Below are positions 26,694 to 35,336 of a DNA stretch of 64,000 bases, piece by piece. Where the stretch lies: positions 57,987-121,986 of the forward strand of contig JAUMFO010000001.1 in the NCBI GenBank assembly GCA_032119795.1. Reading direction: 5' to 3'. Within the stretch, counting starts at the first letter, position 1. The number at the start of each line of letters is the position of its first letter. Below the pieces are notes generated by a model. The model saw nothing but the letters and a program-made list of their open reading frames with translations, had not been told where the DNA came from and did not search any database. Position numbers and translations under genes: made by a program. Origin of the DNA: JAGIBJ01 sp032119795. Its GTDB lineage: Bacteria > Actinomycetota > Thermoleophilia > Solirubrobacterales > Solirubrobacteraceae.

Positions 26694-26800
26694 TCGCCGA
26701 GTCTAGGTCTGCGGGAGGGCGTGCGACTGTGACGGCGGTGACGTTCAGCATGTCGCCTACTCGACGATTCTCGCCGCGGCGCGGGTCTACGGTTACATCC

Positions 26801-28528
26801 ATGCCCACTTGCCTTCGCCCATCGCGCGCCGCAGCGCTCCTGGCTGTCGGGGCGGCGATCGCCGCGTTCCCCGCAGGCGCGCTGGCCGCGGACGCCCCGA
26901 TCTCCACCCTCGCTGGCACCACCTCGGGAGTCGCCGGCGATGGCGGCCCGGCCACGCAGGCCCAGCTGAGCGGCCCGCAAGGTGTGGCGCTCGCGCCCGA
27001 CGGCAGGATCCTGATCGCCGACTCCGTCAACCAGCGGGTTCGGCAGGTCGCCGCCGACGGCAACATCTCGACGATCGCCATCGTGCAACCGCCGCCCACG
27101 ACGTTTGTCCCACCGCCCGGCCTCTCGGGCACGCCGGGCGGCGTCGCCTACGACCTCGCCGGCCAGCCGCTCGTCGTCGACACGACCGGTGGTTTCGTCG
27201 GGCGCATCGGCTCCAACGGCGCCGTCACCGTGATCGCCGGCACTCGCAACGTGGGTGGATTCTCCGGCGACGGCGGGGCAGCCACCTCGGCCAGGTTCAA
27301 CGCGCCGACCGGTATCGCGGTCGCCCCCGACGGCACGATCTACGTCGCTGACACCGGCAACAGCCGGATCCGCAGAATCGGCACCAACGGCGTGATCTCA
27401 ACGGTCGCTGGCGGCGGCGTCGCCGGCTTCGCGGGCGACGGCGGCCAGGCGCGCAGCGCCTCGCTCAACGCACCGCAGGGCGTCGCCGTCGCCCTCGACG
27501 GAGGGCTCCTGATCGCCGACACAGCGAACAACCGCATCCGTCGCGTCGACCCCCAAGGCGTCATCACGACCGCCGCAGGCAGCTCGGCCGCGGCGTTCGC
27601 CGGCGACGGCGCCCCTGCCACCGACGCGGCGCTGAGTTCGCCCGTCGGCGTGGCTCCGCTGCGCCTCGGCGGCTTCGTCGTCGCCGACACCGGCAACGAC
27701 CGGCTCCGGCGCGTGACGCCGCTCGGCACCATCTTCACGATCGCGGGCGGCGCCGGCGGGCTCGCCGGAGATGGCGGCCCAGCGTCGGCCAGCCGGCTGA
27801 CGGCACCTCGCGCGATCGTGCCCAACGCCTCGGGCGGCTTCGTCGTCGCCGACACCGGCAACAGCCGCATCCGCGGGCTCGCGTCCGACGGCGCGCTTCC
27901 CGGCCCGACGCCCGGCCGGTCGCTCCGGCTCTCCCCCGCTGGCGGGTTCAGCAAGGCGTTCATCGCCGGCAAGCCCGCCTCCCAGCCCATTCGCGAACCC
28001 GACCTCGTGCAGCTCGGCAGCAAGATCGACACCGAGAAGGGCCGCGTCACGGTCGAGACTGGGACGCCCTCCGGCACGCTGCGCACCGCGAACGTCACGA
28101 GCGGGCAGTTCACGATCGAGCAGCCCCTGGGACCGGTCGAGACGAACTTCAAGCTCTCGGCCCCGATGAACGGCTGCCGCTCGTTTGAGGGCGGCGCCGG
28201 AACGGGATCTGCGGCAGACAAGGTCGCAGGGAAGGCCGCGAAGAGCCGGCCGCTCGCCAGCGCCGCCGCCGCGAAAAAGAAGAAGCCCAAGCGCAAGCGG
28301 CGTACGCGCAAGATCTTCATCGAGTCCGATGGCGGGCACCGCAGCTCGGGCCGCTACGCCGACGCCGTCGTCCGCGGCACGCAGTGGACGATCCAGGACT
28401 ACTGCACCAACACGCGGGTCACGGTGCGCGAGGGGCTCGTCGAGGTGTTCGACCTCGCGAAGAAGAAGTCGGTCCTCGTGCCGGCCGGCGAGCGCTACAT
28501 CTCGCGGCTCAAGAAGCCCAAGAAGTAA
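26801..28528 (+). CDS. Secreted NHL-repeat propeller protein with C-terminal FecR-like domain
   Basis: A 575-residue exported protein. The signal peptide spans residues 1-30 (RPSRAAALLAVGAAIAAFPAGALAA). At least six NHL-type blades follow, each with the pattern 'GDGGPAT-A-L--P-GVA--DG---IADT-N-RIR-V---G-I-T-AG', for example GVALAPDGRILIADSVNQRVR and GFVVADTGNSRIRG. The C-terminal 170 residues contain LGSKIDTEKGRVTVETGT, a Lys/Arg-rich stretch (AAAAKKKKPKRKRRTRK), and TVREGLVEVFDLAKKKSVLVPAGERYISRL, which resembles a FecR-type domain. NHL propellers usually bind proteins or glycans. I chose 26801 because it starts the signal peptide; an ATG 17 codons upstream is less likely. Divergent from the cyclase gene, so the 107-bp gap holds both promoters. 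Confidence 0.85.
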   Translation: MPTCLRPSRAAALLAVGAAIAAFPAGALAADAPISTLAGTTSGVAGDGGPATQAQLSGPQGVALAPDGRILIADSVNQRVRQVAADGNISTIAIVQPPPTTFVPPPGLSGTPGGVAYDLAGQPLVVDTTGGFVGRIGSNGAVTVIAGTRNVGGFSGDGGAATSARFNAPTGIAVAPDGTIYVADTGNSRIRRIGTNGVISTVAGGGVAGFAGDGGQARSASLNAPQGVAVALDGGLLIADTANNRIRRVDPQGVITTAAGSSAAAFAGDGAPATDAALSSPVGVAPLRLGGFVVADTGNDRLRRVTPLGTIFTIAGGAGGLAGDGGPASASRLTAPRAIVPNASGGFVVADTGNSRIRGLASDGALPGPTPGRSLRLSPAGGFSKAFIAGKPASQPIREPDLVQLGSKIDTEKGRVTVETGTPSGTLRTANVTSGQFTIEQPLGPVETNFKLSAPMNGCRSFEGGAGTGSAADKVAGKAAKSRPLASAAAAKKKKPKRKRRTRKIFIESDGGHRSSGRYADAVVRGTQWTIQDYCTNTRVTVREGLVEVFDLAKKKSVLVPAGERYISRLKKPKK

Positions 28529-28545
28529 CTGTCGGCTCCCGTCGC

Positions 28546-29226
28546 TCAGCGCGAGCGGCGGGAGAGTGCGGCCGCGTCGAGCACCTCGGTGCGGCCTCGG
28601 CCGAGTTTGACGGCGCCCTTTTCCTGCTCGGAGCGCAGCACCCGGTTGACGGTCGCACGGCTGGTGCCGGCGAGGTCGGCGAGATCGTCCTGCGTGAGCG
28701 GCACGACGCGCGGCTCCTCGACCGGCGCGGCCTCGCCACGCTCCGGTGGCGTGTAGCCGCCGGACACCTCAAGTAGGCGTCGGCGCACGCGCTTCTCGGC
28801 GGAGACGTAGTGGGCCTCGGCGACGAGCTTGGAGAGGCGGCGGACCTGCTCGGCCAACACGGCAATCACGACCTGCGAGGTGTCGGGCCGTTGGCGACGC
28901 AGGCGCTCGAAGTCGAGGCGGTGGATCGAGAGGGTCTCCCCTCCCTCCAGCGCGCTGACGGTCGCGCTGCGGCGCGCGTCTGGCCCGTCGACGAGCGCAA
29001 GCTCGCCAAACATGTCTCCGGGCGTGAGCACGGTGAGCATCACCGCGTCGCCGAGCTGGCCGATGCCGCGCACGGCGAAGCGGCCTTTGTCGACGAGGTG
29101 GAGCGTGTCGGCCGGGTCGTCCTGGTGGAAGACGACCTCGCCGCGAGCAAACCGGCGCCGACGCGCGATCGCGAGCAGCTCGCGGACCTCCGCCTCCGGC
29201 ACTCCATCCAGTAGCTCCCAGCGCAC
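28546..29226 (-). CDS. Crp/Fnr-family transcriptional regulator
   Basis: A 226-residue protein. The N-terminal cyclic-nucleotide-binding domain has RGEVVFHQDDPADTLHLVDKGRFAV, LTPGDMFGELALVDGPDARRSATVSALEGGE; the GELALVDG...RSATV segment matches the cAMP phosphate-binding cassette. The C-terminal winged helix has LTQDDLADLAGTSRATVNRVLRSEQEKGAVKLGRGRTEVLD. No Fnr-type N-terminal cysteines are present, so it is a Crp-like, not oxygen-sensing, member. Targets are unknown. Convergent with the NHL-repeat gene, 17 bp apart. Start ATG at 29226. Confidence 0.93.
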   Translation of the reverse strand: MRWELLDGVPEAEVRELLAIARRRRFARGEVVFHQDDPADTLHLVDKGRFAVRGIGQLGDAVMLTVLTPGDMFGELALVDGPDARRSATVSALEGGETLSIHRLDFERLRRQRPDTSQVVIAVLAEQVRRLSKLVAEAHYVSAEKRVRRRLLEVSGGYTPPERGEAAPVEEPRVVPLTQDDLADLAGTSRATVNRVLRSEQEKGAVKLGRGRTEVLDAAALSRRSR

Positions 29227-29435
29227 GGCGCGAGCCTATCCCCCGCCGCGGGCGATGGCGAGCCACGGCACGAACCTCCCGCAAACGGCGCGCTTTGACC
29301 AGCCGACCCCTTGTGTCGCCAACTTGACACAACGGCCATCACGGTGGCGGCAGACGCCCGCCTGGATCCGCGACACAGTGCTTGCAACGCAGGCCACAAG
29401 GACCCGCTTCAACGTCACCACAAGGAATCACTGCA

Positions 29436-30104
29436 ATGCGCTCCCCCAAGCTCCACCGCCCCAATGCCACCAGCCTCATCGCGATGACGGCGCTGGTCTT
29501 CTCCATCTCCGGCACCTCGTATGCGGCCGTCAAGGTCGCCAAGAACTCCGTCAACTCCTCGTCGATCGTCAACGGCTCCGTGAAGTCGACGGATCTCAAG
29601 GAGGGCGCCGTCACCGCCGCCAAACTCGGCACCGGTGCCGTGACCGGCTTCAGCCTCGCCGACGGCTCCGTGAGCTCCGGCAAGCTCGCTGACGGCTCGG
29701 TCGTGGGGACCAAGCTCGCCGACGGCTCCGTCACCACGCCGAAAATCGCCGACGCGGCCGTCACCACGCCGAAGCTCGCCGACGAGTCCGTCACCCGCGC
29801 CAAGCTGGCGCTCGACGCCCGCCCGATCTTCGCGGTCGTCAATCCGAACGGCACCCTGAACCGGGGCAGCGGCCACGTCAGTGGCGCGTCGCGTACCGGG
29901 CTCGGCGTCTACCGCGTCGACGTCGACCGCGATGTGACGGGCTGCGGCTACATCGCCTCCGTCGGCAGCGCTGCGGCCCCGCTGCAGGAGGGCATCGCGT
30001 CGGCCGACCAGCTGGCTGGCTCGCCGAACTCGATCAACGTGACCACCTCGACGGTCGCCGGCGTGCGCGCCGACCGCCCGTTCCACGTGACGATCGTCTG
30101 CTGA
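29436..30104 (+). CDS. Secreted repeat protein of the GTSYAA surface family
   Basis: A 222-residue exported protein. Residues 1-30 form a signal peptide ending in ISGTSYAAVK, a motif shared with two further genes near the right end. Residues about 35-140 are about ten imperfect 10-residue repeats of the form 'K-LADGSV-(T/S)-', e.g. GSVSSGKLADGSVVGTKLADGSV, which predict a regular beta or fibrous structure. The C-terminal about 80 residues form a globular domain (FAVVNPNGTLNRGSGHVSGASRTGLGVYRVDVDRDVTGCGYIA) like those capping phage-tail-like or collagen-like fibres. AAGGA lies 10 bp before the ATG and fixes the start. Probably a cell-surface adhesin or stalk; no enzymatic motif. Confidence 0.8.
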   Translation: MRSPKLHRPNATSLIAMTALVFSISGTSYAAVKVAKNSVNSSSIVNGSVKSTDLKEGAVTAAKLGTGAVTGFSLADGSVSSGKLADGSVVGTKLADGSVTTPKIADAAVTTPKLADESVTRAKLALDARPIFAVVNPNGTLNRGSGHVSGASRTGLGVYRVDVDRDVTGCGYIASVGSAAAPLQEGIASADQLAGSPNSINVTTSTVAGVRADRPFHVTIVC

Positions 30105-30145
30105 GCACCCAGCAGCCACACCCTTCGGGTCTGGGCGCCCGAACG

Positions 30146-30187
30146 GCGCAGGGGCGCGGGAGCAGTGGGGCTCCCGCGCCCCTGCGC
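30146..30187. terminator. Bidirectional 18-bp-stem terminator
   Basis: A perfect 18-bp inverted repeat (30146-30163 and 30170-30187) with the 6-nt loop AGTGGG lies between convergent genes: the surface protein ending at 30104 and the hydrolase ending at 30207. No T-tract on either side. Confidence 0.75.
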
Positions 30188-30206
30188 GCGTCTTCGGGTC
30201 GGTCCG

Positions 30207-30857
30207 CTACCGCAGGAAGGGGTTGCTGCGAGCCTCGTCGCCGAGGGTCGTCGGGCCCATGTGGCCGGGCAGGACGGTCGTCTCGGGGTCGAACCGCTCC
30301 ATCAGCTCAGCAATCGACTGCAGCAGCCGCGGATGGTCGCCGCCGGGGAGATCGGTGCGGCCGATCGAGCCCTGGAAGAGCACGTCGCCGGAGAGCAGGA
30401 ATGGGTGGCCCTGCGGCGCGTAGACGACGTGGCCGATCGAGTGGCCCGGCGTGAAGACCACGTCGAAGGTGATGCCGGCGAGCTCGACGACGTCGCCGCC
30501 GGTGACCTGGTGCTCGGCGTCATAGGGCGTGAACGGCCCGAACTGGGCAAACATCCCGCCGCGCGCGCCCATGATCTCGTCGATCTTGAGGAGCAGCTCA
30601 TGCTCGAGCTCCGGCACCCAGACCTCGGCGCCGGTGGCCTCCGCCAGCTCGGCGACGGCACCGACGTGATCGAAGTGCGTGTGCGTGAGCAGGATCCCGG
30701 CGAGGGTGACGTCGAGCTCCTCGAGGGCCTTCAGGAACCGCGGGGCCTCGGCGCCCGGGTCGATCAGGACGGCTTCCTTGGCGTTCTCGTCGGCCCGGAC
30801 CAGGAAGCTGTTTTCCTGGATCGCGCCGACGGTGAACATCCGGATGTCGAGGGTCAC
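30207..30857 (-). CDS. Metallo-beta-lactamase-fold hydrolase (glyoxalase II-like)
   Basis: A 216-residue MBL-fold enzyme. Metal ligands: LLTHTHFDHVGAV (HxHxDH), FTPGHSIGHV (third His), LSGDVLFQGSIGRTDLPGG (bridging Asp, with the SIGRTDLPGG signature of YcbL/GloB-type proteins) and VLPGHMGPTTLGDE (last His). The family hydrolyses thioesters such as S-D-lactoylglutathione or related persulfide substrates; actinobacteria use mycothiol or similar thiols, so the substrate here is uncertain. Start GTG at 30857 overlaps the upstream stop in GTGA, indicating translational coupling; ATG at residue 7 is the alternative. Confidence 0.9.
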   Translation of the reverse strand: MTLDIRMFTVGAIQENSFLVRADENAKEAVLIDPGAEAPRFLKALEELDVTLAGILLTHTHFDHVGAVAELAEATGAEVWVPELEHELLLKIDEIMGARGGMFAQFGPFTPYDAEHQVTGGDVVELAGITFDVVFTPGHSIGHVVYAPQGHPFLLSGDVLFQGSIGRTDLPGGDHPRLLQSIAELMERFDPETTVLPGHMGPTTLGDEARSNPFLR

Positions 30858-31189
30858 ACGCCCTTCTTCACGTAACGGTTGTAGACCCAGCGATCGGAGT
30901 AGTACGCCAGCGGCACGTAGATGATGTAGGCAAACGCGACGAGGCCGAGGATGCTCAGCGTCGAGGCGGTCTTGTTCGTCAGCAGCAGCAGCGGCAGCAG
31001 GATCACGACGGGCAGCAGCGCCTTGGTCGCGGCCTTCTTCCAGGTCGCGGGCTGCGGAATCCGCGGCCCGCCCTTGCCGCCTTTGGCCGACTGCTCGGTG
31101 CCGCGGGCACCGGTGCGTCCGCGAGTTTCGACCATGCCGGCGGCGTTGCCGCGGTGCTTGGTCTGACGACGTTTCTTGGTGGCGCCCAT
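30854..31189 (-). CDS. Small two-helix membrane protein, unknown function
   Basis: A 111-residue protein. The N-terminal 50 residues are strongly basic and glycine-rich (TKKRRQTKHRGNAAG, TRGRTGARGTE) and probably cytoplasmic. Two transmembrane helices follow: ALLPVVILLPLLLLT and SILGLVAFAYIIYVPLAYYS, with a basic tail YNRYVKKGV. It is coupled to the downstream MBL hydrolase by a 4-bp overlap. I do not recognise a named family, but the composition is that of a real conserved small membrane protein. Confidence 0.7.
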   Translation of the reverse strand: MGATKKRRQTKHRGNAAGMVETRGRTGARGTEQSAKGGKGGPRIPQPATWKKAATKALLPVVILLPLLLLTNKTASTLSILGLVAFAYIIYVPLAYYSDRWVYNRYVKKGV

Positions 31190-31249
31190 CGGCCATCCAG
31201 CTTAGAGCGTGAAGTGCGCCGGAAGGCCGCAGGGACGCTGACCCTTGGA

Positions 31250-32155
31250 TCAGGCCGCGTGGCCGGCGCTCGCGAGCGCCTCCTCGATCGTGGCAAGGCC
31301 CACGATCTCCAAGCTGGGCGGGAACCCGTCGAGCGCAGCGCGCGGGCAGAGGCCAACGAGTTCGCAGCGGCTCACGCGCGCATGGCGACTGACGGCTTCG
31401 ACGAGCCGCGCCAGGGGGACGGCGCGGTGGTCCTCGACGTTGCACGACACCTGCGCGACGCCTCCCGCGGCGGCCAGTTCGAGCCCGATCGCTCGCAGGC
31501 CAGGCAGACCCTCCTCCCCGCCCTCGCGGATCAGCGCGGCGACCAGGCGCGCGTCGGCGAGGGTCGCGCGCGGCTCCAGCTCCAGGTTGAACGCCACCAG
31601 CGGCGGACGCGCCGCGACGAGCGCCGCGCCGATCCGCGGATCGATCGTCGCCGGCCCAAAGTCGGGTTTGAGTTCTCCGTCTTCGACGCGCCGCAGCAAT
31701 TCAGGCGTGCCTCCGCGGCGCAAGAAGGCGCGGGTGCGGCCGCCCGCAAGTTCGCCGTAGAGCAGGACCGGGATCCCGGCCTCGCCGAGCAGCTCGGCCG
31801 TCAGGAGCGCCTCGGCCACGGCGGCGCCGGCGCGGGCCTCGTCGAGGAACACGACCGGGCAGACGTCGAGCGCGCCGACGTGCGGGTGCAGCCCGCGGCT
31901 GGTCGTGAGGTCGATCGCGGCGACGGCGGCGCGCGCGCCGGCCTGCAGTGCTGCGGCAAGCTGGCCCTGCGGGGCGGCGAGCGTGTGGACGCTGCGGTGG
32001 TGGTCGACGTCGAGATGCGTGGCGAGCAGCGCGGCGCCTCCGGCGACGTACGCGGCCCCGATCGCGTCGACGGCCGCGGCGTCGCGTCCCTCAGAGACGT
32101 TCGGCACCGCCATGAGCAGCGGCGCCGCCGGAGCGGTAGCCCGGGTCGCGGTCAT
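31250..32155 (-). CDS. Glutamate formiminotransferase-like protein (FtcD formiminotransferase domain)
   Basis: A 301-residue protein matching the N- and C-terminal subdomains of formiminotransferase: VPNVSEGRDAAAVDAIG at the N-terminus, DVDHHRSVHTL (the histidine pair near the folate/glutamate site), RGLHPHVGALDVCPVVFL, GIPVLLYGEL, LKPDFGPATIDPRIGAALVAARPPLVAFNLELE, and VSCNVEDHRAVPL. The cyclodeaminase domain of mammalian FTCD is absent, as in most bacterial versions. The reaction would transfer a formimino group from formiminoglutamate to tetrahydrofolate in histidine breakdown, but no hut genes are nearby. The ATG at 32155 overlaps the upstream gene's stop (ATGA). Confidence 0.85.
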   Translation of the reverse strand: MTATRATAPAAPLLMAVPNVSEGRDAAAVDAIGAAYVAGGAALLATHLDVDHHRSVHTLAAPQGQLAAALQAGARAAVAAIDLTTSRGLHPHVGALDVCPVVFLDEARAGAAVAEALLTAELLGEAGIPVLLYGELAGGRTRAFLRRGGTPELLRRVEDGELKPDFGPATIDPRIGAALVAARPPLVAFNLELEPRATLADARLVAALIREGGEEGLPGLRAIGLELAAAGGVAQVSCNVEDHRAVPLARLVEAVSRHARVSRCELVGLCPRAALDGFPPSLEIVGLATIEEALASAGHAA

Positions 32156-33147
32156 GAGCCCAGCACGAACACGCCGCCGTCGATGACGAGCGTCTGCCCC
32201 ACGTAGACCGTGGGTTTCAGGACGACGACGTCGAGGTGCACCGGCACCGTGACGTCGCCGCCGATGCCCGCGCTGGCACCGAAGGCCACGTGTGCCGTCC
32301 CCAGGACCTTTTCGTCTTCCAGCACGTTGCCGGTGATCTGCGCCTTCTCGTTGGTGCCGATGCCGAGTTCGGCGATCGTGCGGGCGATCGGGCCGTGCGC
32401 GTCGAGCGCCGCCAGGAACGCCTCGGCCGCGCCGTCGGGCCCGCCGGTGGCGCCGGTGAGCATCCCGTCCTCCACCGTCAGATGGACGGGTTCTTCGCCA
32501 ACCCCGCTGGTTGGCAACACGTGCGCGGCGATCACGCCCGCCCCGCCGCTGGGCGAGGCGAAGCCCTCGCCGCACGGCAGGTTGCCGAATGCTCCCGGCG
32601 CGCGGAGATCGCCGTGGTCGCTGATGGCGGCGCGGCCGGTGAGGTCGAAGGTGATCTCGGTCCCTGCGGGGCACGTCATCGTCGCGGATGTCGCATCCGA
32701 GAGTAGGTCGGTCACGGCGGTGGAGCGGCGGGCGACCAGGTCGAGGTCGGCGGTCATCAGGCGCGAGAGCATGCCGATCGTTGCGCCGGGGAGCGTGGCC
32801 CCGCGGACGCCCGCGGCGCTGGCGGCCTTGCGGGCGGTCGTGTGGCTGAGCGAGGGCAGGCACGGCGCGAGGAAGGCGTCGGTCTCGAGCATGGCGGCGG
32901 CGATCGAGCGTGGCGGCTCGCTGCCGCGCGCGGCGCTGGGCGGGAGCACCACGACGGCCGCGTCGCCACCGGCGTTCTGCACGGCCTCGAGCAGTCCCCC
33001 GCCGATGCCGCGGCGTTCTGGGTCGATGACGATCAGGACGTCGTCGCCGGGGCCGACGCCGACGCAGTGCTCGACGATCTGGCGGTAGGCGAGGTCGAGG
33101 CAGTCAGGGTTGACCGAGGTGCTGCGCGCAGGATCCACGGCGCACAT
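32152..33147 (-). CDS. M29-like aminopeptidase / NicX-type metal hydrolase family protein
   Basis: A 331-residue protein with the C-terminal pattern of the thermophilic M29 aminopeptidase / 2,5-dihydroxypyridine dioxygenase-like family: AFGNLPCGEGFASPSGG, ELGIGTNEKAQITGNVLEDEKVLGTAHVAFGASAGIGG, and VHLDVVVLKPTVYVGQTLVIDGG. These supply the Glu, Glu, His and His-x-Asp metal ligands of the family. The N-terminal half has the Rossmann-like DVLIVIDPERRGIGGGLLEAVQNAGGDAAVVVLPP. It is likely a dinuclear-metal peptidase or amidohydrolase; the substrate is unknown. Forms a coupled pair (4-bp overlap) with the formiminotransferase-like gene, which could point to a shared catabolic pathway. Confidence 0.78.
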   Translation of the reverse strand: MCAVDPARSTSVNPDCLDLAYRQIVEHCVGVGPGDDVLIVIDPERRGIGGGLLEAVQNAGGDAAVVVLPPSAARGSEPPRSIAAAMLETDAFLAPCLPSLSHTTARKAASAAGVRGATLPGATIGMLSRLMTADLDLVARRSTAVTDLLSDATSATMTCPAGTEITFDLTGRAAISDHGDLRAPGAFGNLPCGEGFASPSGGAGVIAAHVLPTSGVGEEPVHLTVEDGMLTGATGGPDGAAEAFLAALDAHGPIARTIAELGIGTNEKAQITGNVLEDEKVLGTAHVAFGASAGIGGDVTVPVHLDVVVLKPTVYVGQTLVIDGGVFVLGS

Positions 33148-33201
33148 CCTTGCCGCCCTGACGGCGGAAGGGGCGTCGAGCCGAGCCTGACGCCAATCGG
33201 G

Positions 33202-33873
33202 CTAAGGGGTCGGGAGCGCGGGCGCCAGGCCACCGAGGCCGGGCAGCGTGAGGCTGGGGAGATCCGCGCTGACCTGCGCGTTGAGCAGGCCGAGGACGGC
33301 GCCAGCGTTGACGCCCTTGATCTTCGCCTTCTTGGCTGCGGCGGCCATGTCTTCGGAGACGACCATCAGCACGTCGACGAAGTTCACGCCGGTGTCGCTT
33401 TGCTGCACGTTGGTCGTCGGCGCGACGCTGAGGGCGGCGAACTGGCGCTGCGGGCGGCCGCGGACGGTGCCGGAGAGGTCGGCACCTTCGGGGCGCAGGC
33501 GCAGCGCGATGTCGTCGGCGACGATCTTGCGGCCGTCGGCGCGGCGAAACATCAAGCGGCCGGTCGAGAGGATGTCGGCCTTGCTCGGCGAGAGCGTGAT
33601 GGTGCTGCTGGAGTTCACGGGCAGCGTGACGAGGCGCTTCTTGCTGCTGTACGTCGCCGTCTTGTCGACCTTCACGCGCGCTTTGGACTTCTTGACGAGC
33701 TTGAGGAAGTCCTTGTCGAGCTTGAGCGTCATGGTGCCCGTCATCCGCACGACCACCGTGTTCACGGTCGTCGGTGCCACCTGAGCCTGCGCGGGGGCGG
33801 CTGTCGCCACCACCGCGGCGGAGGTGAGGACTGCGGCGAGCGTGAGTCGGGCGCGTGCGGGAAGCGTGGGCAT
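33202..33873 (-). CDS. Secreted protein of unknown function
   Basis: A 223-residue exported protein. The signal peptide is clear (RARLTLAAVLTSAAVVATAAPAQA, cleavage near residue 30). The mature part is beta-rich with many Lys residues: VVRMTGTMTLKLDKDFLKLVKKSKARVKV, RLVTLPVNSSSTITLSPSKADILSTGRLMFRRADGRKIVADDIALRLRPEGADLSGTVRG, then a helix-rich tail ending LPSLTLPGLGGLAPALPTP. The middle recalls HtaA-type domains of actinobacterial surface proteins, but this is weak. ATG at 33873 with GAGG 10 bp upstream; the frame is open further upstream into the neighbouring gene. Confidence 0.7.
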   Translation of the reverse strand: MPTLPARARLTLAAVLTSAAVVATAAPAQAQVAPTTVNTVVVRMTGTMTLKLDKDFLKLVKKSKARVKVDKTATYSSKKRLVTLPVNSSSTITLSPSKADILSTGRLMFRRADGRKIVADDIALRLRPEGADLSGTVRGRPQRQFAALSVAPTTNVQQSDTGVNFVDVLMVVSEDMAAAAKKAKIKGVNAGAVLGLLNAQVSADLPSLTLPGLGGLAPALPTP

Positions 33874-34020
33874 GTAAGTGAGACCTCGGGGCCTGAGCCG
33901 GGATGCGGCGGCAGCCGGGACGTTCCGGCCGCGTTCATTGGAACACGGCCGAGGCGCAGGAGTCGCGCTGGCCAGGGACGGTATCGCGCCACCTCGCCCT
34001 TGGAGCCGTAGGCTCGACTC

Positions 34021-34452
34021 ATGGCCATCCTCGACGAGCTCACCGCCCAGATCACCGAAGCCCAGAAGCAGCGTGATGCCACGCGCCGCGACGCGCTGCG
34101 GCTGATCCGCGACGCGCTGCAGAAGGAACTCAAGGACACCGGCTCCGTCGACGAGGTCGCCGTGCTCAAGCGCGAGCGCAAGCGGCGCCTGCAGTCGGCG
34201 GAGATCTACACGGAGAACGGCCGAACCGATCTCGCGGCGTCGGAGCAGTCCGAGGCCGATCTGATCGAGACGTTCCTCCCCCAGCAGCTCGGTGAGGCTG
34301 AGTTGGCGGCGCTCGTCGACGCCGCGATTGCCGAGACGGGCGCGACGAGCAAGAAAGACATGGGCTCCGTGATGAAGCACGTGCTCGCAGCTGCGGGCGA
34401 CGGCGCCGACGGCAAAGTCGTCTCGGGCCTGGTGGCGCGCAAGCTCAGCTGA
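34021..34452 (+). CDS. GatB/YqeY domain protein
   Basis: A 143-residue YqeY family protein: TEAQKQRDATRRDALRLIRDALQKEL, VLKRERKRRLQSAEIYTENGRTDLAASEQSEADLIETFLPQQLGEAELAALV, GATSKKDMGSVMKHVLAA, DGKVVSGLVARKL. The fold corresponds to the C-terminal tRNA-contacting tail of GatB; the stand-alone protein is thought to assist tRNA-dependent amidation or related tRNA handling, but its role is not established. Length is normal for the family. Divergent from the secreted-protein gene at 33873 and convergent with the carboxypeptidase gene. Confidence 0.92.
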   Translation: MAILDELTAQITEAQKQRDATRRDALRLIRDALQKELKDTGSVDEVAVLKRERKRRLQSAEIYTENGRTDLAASEQSEADLIETFLPQQLGEAELAALVDAAIAETGATSKKDMGSVMKHVLAAAGDGADGKVVSGLVARKLS

Positions 34453-34495
34453 CGCCGAGCGGCGGCCAAAACGGTTCGACGCGCGACTCCATGGC

Positions 34496-35266
34496 CTAGA
34501 GCCCTTCGATGGCGTCGACGTGCCGGGCGACCGCGGCCGTGGAGAGCGGTCCTGCGGGGAGTTCGACGACGAAGGCGGTGTCTTGGCCGAAGCGGTCGTT
34601 CTGCCAGGAGGTGATGCTGCCGTGGACCCGCCCGTACTCGCGTGCGGGGAGGCCCACCGTGCGGGCGTAGCGCCGCTCGATCCGGTGGTTGCCGCCGGAT
34701 GAGGTGTCGACCATCGCGGCGTGTTGGTGGAACCACACGCTGACGGCCGGCCGGAGCCTGACGACGAGGTCGTGGATCGCCTGGGACTCGGGCTCCGACA
34801 GCGCTTTGGGGCCCGCGTAGTAGGGGTCGCCGGGGTGGTCGTTGGTGCCCCAGTTCCAAGGCGAGTTGCGGTTCAGGTCGACGCCGTTTGCGTTCTGCCG
34901 CGTCTGGGTGGCGGGGTCGCAGCCGTCGGGGTTGAACCGGTCGACGACCCACCAGTTGGTCCCCGCCGGCGGGGTCGCGCGGCGCAGCGCTCGAGTGATG
35001 GCCTCCCCCGCGCGTTCCGTGCCATGAATGCACCCGACGACGAGGATTGAGCGCTTGGCCGAGGGGTCGCCGATCACCCGCGCCTCGATTGGCCGGCCGC
35101 GGACGGACGTCCCGACCCTCTCCACCTGCTGGTCCGGGAGCCCGCGGACGGGTTCGGTGGTCGCCGCCGCGCTGGCCCACGCAGCAAGCGCCAGTCCAAC
35201 CACTACCGCGCCGAGAGCGAGCACCAGCGCCGCAGCGGCGCGAACGGGCGATCGGGTGGCGCGCAT
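34496..35266 (-). CDS. Membrane-anchored or secreted M14-family zinc carboxypeptidase
   Basis: A 256-residue protein with an N-terminal hydrophobic signal/anchor (AAAALVLALGAVVVGLALAAWASAAA). The M14 zinc site is VVGCIHGTERAG (HxxE, about residue 80) plus WFHQHAAM (third ligand His, about 182). The substrate Arg/Asn lies in VDLNRNSPWNW, and the catalytic Glu in AFVVELPAG (about 234). It resembles the MpaA/murein peptide amidase-type short M14 enzymes (DRFNPDGCDPATQTRQNANGVDLNRN), so a cell-wall peptide substrate is plausible. I chose the ATG at 35266 because the signal sequence starts there; another ATG lies 16 codons upstream. Confidence 0.87.
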   Translation of the reverse strand: MRATRSPVRAAAALVLALGAVVVGLALAAWASAAATTEPVRGLPDQQVERVGTSVRGRPIEARVIGDPSAKRSILVVGCIHGTERAGEAITRALRRATPPAGTNWWVVDRFNPDGCDPATQTRQNANGVDLNRNSPWNWGTNDHPGDPYYAGPKALSEPESQAIHDLVVRLRPAVSVWFHQHAAMVDTSSGGNHRIERRYARTVGLPAREYGRVHGSITSWQNDRFGQDTAFVVELPAGPLSTAAVARHVDAIEGL

Positions 35267-35336
35267 CCCTGCACTCTCGCATCCGTCCGGTCGCAAGTCC
35301 GCCAAACCAACCATTCGCTAGGATCCGCGCACTCCC

